Origin: an uncultured Prevotella sp.
Lineage (GTDB): Bacteria > Bacteroidota > Bacteroidia > Bacteroidales > Bacteroidaceae
NCBI GenBank assembly: GCA_900553595.1
Contig: USEC01000025.1
Span: 1 to 27,997, forward strand
Reading direction: 5' to 3'
Length of the DNA: 27,997 nucleotides
A program made the translations under genes and the position numbers. The first letter of the stretch is position 1, and each line of letters opens with the position of its first letter. Shown piece after piece: positions 22,608 to 27,997 of this stretch. Below the pieces are notes generated by a model. The model was given only the letters and a program-made list of their open reading frames with translations, made no database searches and was not told the origin of the DNA.

Positions 22608-23651
22608 ATGGCAAAAAAAAGGAAAGTCAGATTAGTGAAGTCCTATCAGAAAGTCAGATTAGTGAAGTTCTATCATCCGGGCACGGAGCACTGCCCTGGA
22701 AAGAACTGTAAGCCCGTCGCCCATGTGGGATGGAACCGGGGACCTCACCACCGTAAGTTCATCCAGACAAGCGGCAGCTATGTGGATGGAAACAACAAAA
22801 AGAAACACTCTAAAACCTTGTTGTTTTGGGGAGAATGGGAACCGGACTCCATGCTGCTTGCATGCTACAAAAATGGACCAGCCCGCTATCTGTATGAGCC
22901 GTGGTTTCTGGTCTCCTCCTGTCTTCCCCAGCCGTCATCCGGCAAAAAAGTCGCACAGTGTGGCAAGTTGCCAAAGAATTTATGCAGTGTAGGTGGACAT
23001 TATCAAAACACCGACCCCTTTGTGTTTGCCGACAATTTCTATTACAGTTTGTGCAAGCAGCGTTCCTATAAAGAGCTGCGCTGTCTGCCTCCCGGCTGTG
23101 TCATACTGTTCGGGGCGTATAAACGCCTTGCTAACGGGCAGGATGCTTTCGCATTAGACACCGTGTTTGTGGTGGGAGAGTCGCGTCTGTTCAAAAAGGA
23201 TAATTACGCTAAGAAGTTGAACGGATTTGTGCCGGGTGACTACTTCAATATTATGCGCTACAAGACAAATGCCGACAACGGCAAATATGTCTGCTACAAA
23301 GGCGTAGCGTTCGACAAGGACAAGCCAGACGAAATATTCAGCTTTGTGCCTTGCCGTGAAAGGGATGAGCAGATTCGCAATGAAGGAAAAGTGCCGTTCG
23401 AAAGGCTTCTCATAACGAAAGCGGACGGTATCAATGAATTGAAAAAATTCAGTCAACGGCAAGGAGTCTGCTATGCCTCCTACGATGCATTGAAAGCTAA
23501 GGAAGTTTGGCAGAAGATTCGCGACCTTGCGATAAAGAAAGGCTATAAGCTTGGAATAAGATTTGTATACAAAAAAAGTAACAATTTAACTCAGCTAACA
23601 CAAACTAACCCCAATTCATGTTTCGCATTCTGCCCATCTTCCCGCCACTGA
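22608..23651 (+). CDS. protein of unknown function
   Basis: I do not recognise this 347-residue protein with confidence. It has a Lys/Arg-rich N-terminus with no signal peptide, so it is probably cytoplasmic. Conserved-looking segments are HPGTEHCPG (23-31), FWGEWEPDS (73-81), NTDPFVFADNFYYSLCKQ (134-151), GCVILFGAY (163-171) and DTVFVV (184-189). The tryptophans, His and Cys in these blocks suggest a real folded, possibly nucleic-acid- or nucleotide-related domain, but this is only an impression. Residues 6-14 and 15-23 (KVRLVKSYQ, KVRLVKFYH) come from a 27-bp tandem duplication. Met at 22602 is an alternative start. The frame also opens at a TTG at 22509, but that would run through the structured RNA. 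The last ~15 residues are encoded inside a long hairpin. Confidence 0.75.
   Translation: MAKKRKVRLVKSYQKVRLVKFYHPGTEHCPGKNCKPVAHVGWNRGPHHRKFIQTSGSYVDGNNKKKHSKTLLFWGEWEPDSMLLACYKNGPARYLYEPWFLVSSCLPQPSSGKKVAQCGKLPKNLCSVGGHYQNTDPFVFADNFYYSLCKQRSYKELRCLPPGCVILFGAYKRLANGQDAFALDTVFVVGESRLFKKDNYAKKLNGFVPGDYFNIMRYKTNADNGKYVCYKGVAFDKDKPDEIFSFVPCRERDEQIRNEGKVPFERLLITKADGINELKKFSQRQGVCYASYDALKAKEVWQKIRDLAIKKGYKLGIRFVYKKSNNLTQLTQTNPNSCFAFCPSSRH
22622..22675 (+). repeat. 27-bp in-frame tandem duplication
   Basis: Copies 22622-22648 and 22649-22675 are identical at 26 of 27 positions. They duplicate nine codons at the N-terminus of the unknown protein. The near-identity points to a recent event. Confidence 0.85.
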
Positions 23652-23683
23652 TTCCGTGGGAACGTGGCGCAGATATGCGAAAC
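23620..23683 (+). other. long hairpin spanning a stop codon
   Basis: GTTTCGCAT (23620-23628) pairs with ATGCGAAAC (23675-23683). The stem continues inward through TCTGC/GCAGA and CC/GG with single-base bulges, then CCAC/GTGG. It covers the last codons and stop (23651) of the unknown gene and ends 30 bp before the next ATG. No T tract follows, so it is not a standard terminator; it may protect or uncouple the two messages. Confidence 0.55.
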
Positions 23684-23713
23684 TTAAAAACTAACTGATG
23701 GAAAGGAAATAGT

Positions 23714-26700
23714 ATGAAAAGATTTGTTATTCTCCTTGCACTTATGGTAACGACGCTTGCAGCTATGGCGGCAGGAGGTGTTTCCAACTTTAATGGAAAG
23801 GTCTCTTGGAAAGGTAATGTAACCGGACAAGGTTCTAACACGACCGATGTCACCGTCACCGACAATGGTGGTGGTCTCTACGACATCTGTATCAAGAAGA
23901 TCACCATTTATAGCAGAGACACTGAGATTACATTCACCAACGTTCCCGGAACAGCTCAGGGCGAAGGCGTTGTGTTCTCTACAAACGGCCAGAACAGTAC
24001 TTACACTGTCAATAGCGCATGGGGTGACCAGATTGCCATGACCGTAGAAGGTAAGATGTTGGGCGACCAGCTCTACCTCTTCTGCAGCGGTAAGGTATTC
24101 GGATGGAGCGATGATCCGTTCACCATCACATACGGTGAAGACTTAGACATTTCCTCATGGTCAGCAACATACATCGGCAATGCAGTGACCACATTCGGTG
24201 ATACCAACGAGCAGACATTCGAGAACTCAAAGGTTGATGTTTACGCGACTGGCAAAAACAAGTATAGGTTTGTCATCAAGCAGTATCAGCTTGGTACAGA
24301 CTTATTGGGCGACTTCACGGCTGTTGATGTAACCGGTACACCTAACGCAGACGGTAGCTTTAGCTATTCTTTCTACGGAAAGGCAACAGCTTCTAACACC
24401 GATTCTTCTGCAATCTCATTCGGGGTTGGTGAAGGAACAGAAGTTGAACTGAAGTTTAGCGGAAGGAGCAAGGGCGGCAAACTCTATCTCAATGCTGAAT
24501 TCAACATCTCAGGCAACCAGTGCACTTATGTGTTTGGCGAAGAGGACAAACCATATTTAATACCTGTTGTTTATCCAGGTGTGGTTGCGACCAAATATCC
24601 GTGGTCTTCCAGAAAGGAAATCTTCGAAAACTCACATGTTGATGTTTACAAAACTGGTGAAAACAAGTACAAGTTCATCTTCAAACAGTACAAGATTGAT
24701 TATAACGATTTGGGCGACCTCACTGCTGTTGATGTAACCGGCACAACTAATGCAGATGGTAGTATCAGCTATTCTTTCGTCGGAGAGGCAACTTTTTTTA
24801 GCCAGCATAACTCAGGTATAAAAAAAGAAGTTGATTTCAAATTTGAAGGAAAGAGCGTTGGCGGCGAACTCTACATCAATGGCGATTTCAACTCCTCCTA
24901 CGGCAAACATAATTATATGTTAGTTAGGAGGCTAAAACAAGTTGTTTACAGTGGCAATGCATCTTCTCTCTACAAAGGAACAGTCACTAATTTCGAGAAA
25001 GTTTCTGTGGATGTCGATGAGATGTCTGGCGCCGACACCTACATCTGCGATTTCGTCGTAAAGCAGGTCGCAGTGTCTTCAATGGTCATTGGTAATTTCA
25101 CTGTAACAGATGTTGTTGGAACGAAAAAATCAGACGGTAGTATCAATTATTCGTTTGAAGGCAAGGCCGAGGTCACAAATGTGGGATTTGCTGCTTCGCA
25201 GACATTTGGTTTCAAAGAAGGAGACTCTATTAATGTCAAGTTGAACGGGGAAAGCAAGGATGGAAAACTCCATATTGAATTGATGTTCAAGGACGGCAAT
25301 GAAAATGATGTCGTTTATACATTCGATTCTAAACTTCCTGCTGTTTGTAACTATAAGGACATTGCCACTTCTTTCTGTGGCGGAGAGGTATCCAACTTCG
25401 ATGAAGCATTTGTTGATATATCAGAGGCTGCTGACGGCTCTTATGATATAGCGGCGAAGCAGGTAAGGGTGTTTTCCGTAGTAATTGCAGATATCACAGC
25501 CACCGGTGTTGCCGGGAAAACGAATTCAGACGGTAGTATAAGTTTCTCATATAAAGGGCTTGCAAAGACAACGAATGTCGGCTCAAGTGCTTGTGGACTT
25601 AAGGAAAACGGTGACATCGAGGTCGATTTGGACGCACTAAGCAAGGATGGAAAGCTCGATATGGTATTGAAGTTCAAAGTTAAGAACGATCCCGTTACTT
25701 ATATGTTCGGTGAGGAATTGAAGGCTTCGGAAGGTGCAACTTGCAGATACACCGACAAGGTGTCTGCTTGCTATCAAGCAGATATGTATGACAAAGATGT
25801 GGCTTCGGTTGATATCTCGGAGACGGGGGCTGGCGTCTATAAATTTGTTGTAGATGAAGTCGAAGTTACTAATAAGTATGGATATTTGCCTGTTGGCGGT
25901 ATCACAATCACCGATGTCGCAGGCACAGCAAACTCTGATGGCAGTATCAGTTATTCATTCGAAGGGAATGCGGTGGAGAAAGGTTCCTTAACCCCTCTGA
26001 AAGTTACACTGAATGCGCAGAGTTATCGCAGGATGCTCTATATGACATTGAAATATAAAAAATCGGATGATGATCTTATCTACACCTTCGGCGACAAGTT
26101 ATTTGATAATCAAAGCATCCATAAGGCTGTCTTTAAGATTGGCGACGACATCGTGGGTACTAAGACTCTCGCCAGCGGTCAGACTGTCACAGCCATTGAG
26201 GCTCCTGCCAAAGAGGGTCACACCTTTGCCGGCTGGAACGACATTCCGGCAACCATGCCCGACCACGACATTGAGATTGTAGGTTCCTACACCGTGAACT
26301 CCTATCACCTTACCTACATCCTTGACGGCGAAACCTATAAGGAAGCAGATGTGCCGTTTGGCACAAAGCTCACCCCGGAGGCTGACCCGGAAAAGAAAGG
26401 ATACATCTTCTCCGGTTGGCAGGAGTTGCCAGAAACAATGCCGGCGCACGATGTGGAAGTGAATGGAGTGTTCAACGTGAATCCCGACGAAGACACGGAC
26501 ATAAGCGCGCATTCTGACATACTTTATTTCGACAAGACTGCGGGTGTTGCCGGAAGACAGGTGGTACTGTCGCTGAAGATGCGCAACAGGCTTAAAGCCG
26601 TGGCATACCAATGCGACCTCTATCTTCCTGACGGTGTGGAAGTGGCTAAGAACGACGATGGCTCATACAAGATAGAGCTCAGCACCGAGCGTACGACAGC

Positions 26701-27745
26701 GGCAAACAGTAACGTGTTTAAGTCGGCGCTGCAGTCCGACGGATGCATACGCATTCTCAGCGCATCGACAAGCAACATTGCCTACAATGGCAATGACGGC
26801 GAGGTGGCTACCATCGTGCTTCAGTTGAGTGACAGCCTCAAGGAGGGCGACCTGCCCATAATCTTGAGGAACGTGGAGATAGCAGACGCCAACTCAGCCA
26901 ATAATGTCATTGACTTTGTGAAATCAACCCTCACGGTATCTGCCTACACCGTCGGCGATGTGAACAACGACGGAAGGATAAGTATCACCGACTTTACCGC
27001 CATTGTGGAATACCTCATGGGCAACGCACCGGCAGTGTTCATAGAAAAGGCCGCCGACATAAGCGGCGACGGCAAGATCTCCGTGACCGACCTCACCTCT
27101 TTGGTGTCCCTCATCATGCAAGGCACGAATGCGTCACCTCGTCATGCGTCTCCTTCGATGAATTCGGAATCGGCTTACGCCGAGCTTTCCGCCGCCGACT
27201 GCTTCATGGACAGAGGTATGGAATGCACCGTCGATGTGAAGGTGACCGGCAACTACGACTTCTCCGCTTACCAGTTTGACCTTGACCTTCCCGAAGGCGT
27301 CAGGGTGAAGATGCAGAACGGGAAGCCTTGTGTGAATCTCATAAAAAGCAGTGCCGACGACCATCTGCCCAATGTGTTTACAAGTGGAATCATGCCGGAC
27401 GGAAGCCTTCGTGTGCTTGGAGCGACTACCGACGGGGCTTTGGTGAAGAAGACTGACGGATGTATAGCACGCATCACACTCGTTGCCGACCGTGACGCCG
27501 CCTACGGATTGCATAATGCAACGGTAGGCAACATCGTCCTTGCAGCAAACGGGCATGACATAGAGCCAGAGCCGACGACGTTCAGCATCAGCGTGGGCGA
27601 TGCCACCGGCATTGACGGCATTGACGCCGGCGAAGAATGCGGCGACATCTATGATGTGGCAGGAAAACTGGTGAAGCGTAACGGAACCACAAAGGGACTG
27701 AAACAGGGAATCTATATAATGAACGGAAAGAAAGTGTTAAAGTGA
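23714..27745 (+). CDS. large secreted protein: six calycin-like repeats, InlB-type repeats, cohesin-dockerin-cohesin
   Basis: This 1343-residue surface or secreted protein starts with a signal peptide (about 1-20, FVILLALMVTTLAAMA). Residues about 22-800 are six calycin-like beta-barrel units of roughly 125-135 residues. The motif D-V-x-G-T-x-N-x-D-G-S-x-S-Y-S-F recurs at about 205, 339, 466, 597 and 734; unit 1 is more diverged. Residues 803-922 hold two Listeria-Bacteroides (InlB B-type) repeats (GHTFAGWNDIPATMPDHD and GYIFSGWQELPETMPAHD). A cohesin-like domain follows (about 930-1075). A type I dockerin lies at 1080-1136, with two calcium loops: Asp1082/Asn1084/Asp1086/Ser1090/Asp1093 and Asp1115/Ser1117/Asp1119/Ser1123/Asp1126. 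A second cohesin-like domain (about 1152-1294) and a C-terminal tail ending GIYIMNGKKVLK follow, the tail resembling T9SS-type or related Bacteroidales sorting tails. Binding or adhesion is likely; ligand unknown. Confidence 0.88.
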   Translation: MKRFVILLALMVTTLAAMAAGGVSNFNGKVSWKGNVTGQGSNTTDVTVTDNGGGLYDICIKKITIYSRDTEITFTNVPGTAQGEGVVFSTNGQNSTYTVNSAWGDQIAMTVEGKMLGDQLYLFCSGKVFGWSDDPFTITYGEDLDISSWSATYIGNAVTTFGDTNEQTFENSKVDVYATGKNKYRFVIKQYQLGTDLLGDFTAVDVTGTPNADGSFSYSFYGKATASNTDSSAISFGVGEGTEVELKFSGRSKGGKLYLNAEFNISGNQCTYVFGEEDKPYLIPVVYPGVVATKYPWSSRKEIFENSHVDVYKTGENKYKFIFKQYKIDYNDLGDLTAVDVTGTTNADGSISYSFVGEATFFSQHNSGIKKEVDFKFEGKSVGGELYINGDFNSSYGKHNYMLVRRLKQVVYSGNASSLYKGTVTNFEKVSVDVDEMSGADTYICDFVVKQVAVSSMVIGNFTVTDVVGTKKSDGSINYSFEGKAEVTNVGFAASQTFGFKEGDSINVKLNGESKDGKLHIELMFKDGNENDVVYTFDSKLPAVCNYKDIATSFCGGEVSNFDEAFVDISEAADGSYDIAAKQVRVFSVVIADITATGVAGKTNSDGSISFSYKGLAKTTNVGSSACGLKENGDIEVDLDALSKDGKLDMVLKFKVKNDPVTYMFGEELKASEGATCRYTDKVSACYQADMYDKDVASVDISETGAGVYKFVVDEVEVTNKYGYLPVGGITITDVAGTANSDGSISYSFEGNAVEKGSLTPLKVTLNAQSYRRMLYMTLKYKKSDDDLIYTFGDKLFDNQSIHKAVFKIGDDIVGTKTLASGQTVTAIEAPAKEGHTFAGWNDIPATMPDHDIEIVGSYTVNSYHLTYILDGETYKEADVPFGTKLTPEADPEKKGYIFSGWQELPETMPAHDVEVNGVFNVNPDEDTDISAHSDILYFDKTAGVAGRQVVLSLKMRNRLKAVAYQCDLYLPDGVEVAKNDDGSYKIELSTERTTAANSNVFKSALQSDGCIRILSASTSNIAYNGNDGEVATIVLQLSDSLKEGDLPIILRNVEIADANSANNVIDFVKSTLTVSAYTVGDVNNDGRISITDFTAIVEYLMGNAPAVFIEKAADISGDGKISVTDLTSLVSLIMQGTNASPRHASPSMNSESAYAELSAADCFMDRGMECTVDVKVTGNYDFSAYQFDLDLPEGVRVKMQNGKPCVNLIKSSADDHLPNVFTSGIMPDGSLRVLGATTDGALVKKTDGCIARITLVADRDAAYGLHNATVGNIVLAANGHDIEPEPTTFSISVGDATGIDGIDAGEECGDIYDVAGKLVKRNGTTKGLKQGIYIMNGKKVLK

Positions 27746-27885
27746 TATGAGTTCTCTTTTATGGAGTGAAAAACTTTATTCGTTGCAGATGGATTCACTA
27801 CTCCAACTTGTTCGGCTTTGCCACATACCTAAGTAAGAACTCCGTTTCACACAGACATACGAAAAAACTAATTCTAAAAAACATT

Positions 27886-27997
27886 ATGAAGAAAAAATAT
27901 CTTATCCTTACTGCCGCTATGGCAGTGACATCACTCCCAGCGAGCGCACAGTATGTTTACAGAGAGGAAATCCCTGTAATCACAGCTACCGAAGCTA
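27886..27997 (+). CDS. secreted protein, N-terminal fragment cut by window end
   Basis: The first 37 residues of a protein that continues beyond the window. It begins MKKKYLILTAAMAV, with a typical Sec signal and a probable cleavage after PASA (about residue 21, before QYVYRE). It lies on the same strand 140 bp behind the large repeat protein, with no terminator between them that I can defend, so it may belong to the same surface-protein locus. Function cannot be read from this fragment. Confidence 0.7.
   Translation, partial: MKKKYLILTAAMAVTSLPASAQYVYREEIPVITATEA

Overview
This window comes from a Bacteroidales chromosome, most likely from the Prevotellaceae/Muribaculaceae side of the order (inference). 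Start regions repeatedly carry the Bacteroidetes promoter form TTTG-N19/20-TAnnTTTG instead of -35/-10 boxes. The tRNA has no encoded CCA. Bacteroidales-type genes include DUF3109, DUF2807, a calycin-like/dockerin surface protein and a C-terminal tail ending in a GIYIMNGKKV motif.

Layout. 1-584 has no convincing gene but holds a degenerate 44-bp tandem repeat. 585-3114 is a divergent pair: a secreted two-domain esterase (alpha/beta hydrolase plus SGNH hydrolase) and an AraC-type regulator. 3376-8001 is mostly housekeeping on the minus strand: DUF3109, ung, a TrkH/KtrB potassium channel subunit, and gpmI. 8183-10831 encodes a secreted GH78 alpha-L-rhamnosidase. 11192-14575 is a compact minus-strand operon: a nucleotidyltransferase/ATP-grasp fusion, a CDP-alcohol phosphatidyltransferase and a HAD hydrolase. 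I read it as a possible undescribed phospholipid head-group pathway. 14696-16765 holds a DUF2807 lipoprotein, ribH and a membrane-anchored TPR protein. 16982-18374 is recF-DUF721, followed by tRNA-Ser(CGA) on the minus strand. 18767-21716 is a translationally coupled set of three glycosyltransferases.

21717-22607 is the largest non-coding stretch. It has a terminator, a 42-bp hairpin repeat, a roughly 200-bp element bounded by 26-bp inverted repeats, and then a transcript (about 22325-22566) that folds into a long rod whose 5' and 3' ends pair just before a T6 tract. This has the overall shape of 6S RNA. Next come a protein of unknown function with a recent in-frame 27-bp duplication (22608-23651), a 1343-residue secreted repeat protein (23714-27745), and the start of another secreted protein cut by the window end.

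The strongest leads are the rod-like RNA, the NTP-transferase/ATP-grasp lipid operon, and the surface protein in which a dockerin sits between two cohesin-like domains. All functional statements rest on motif recognition by eye; no database search was possible.
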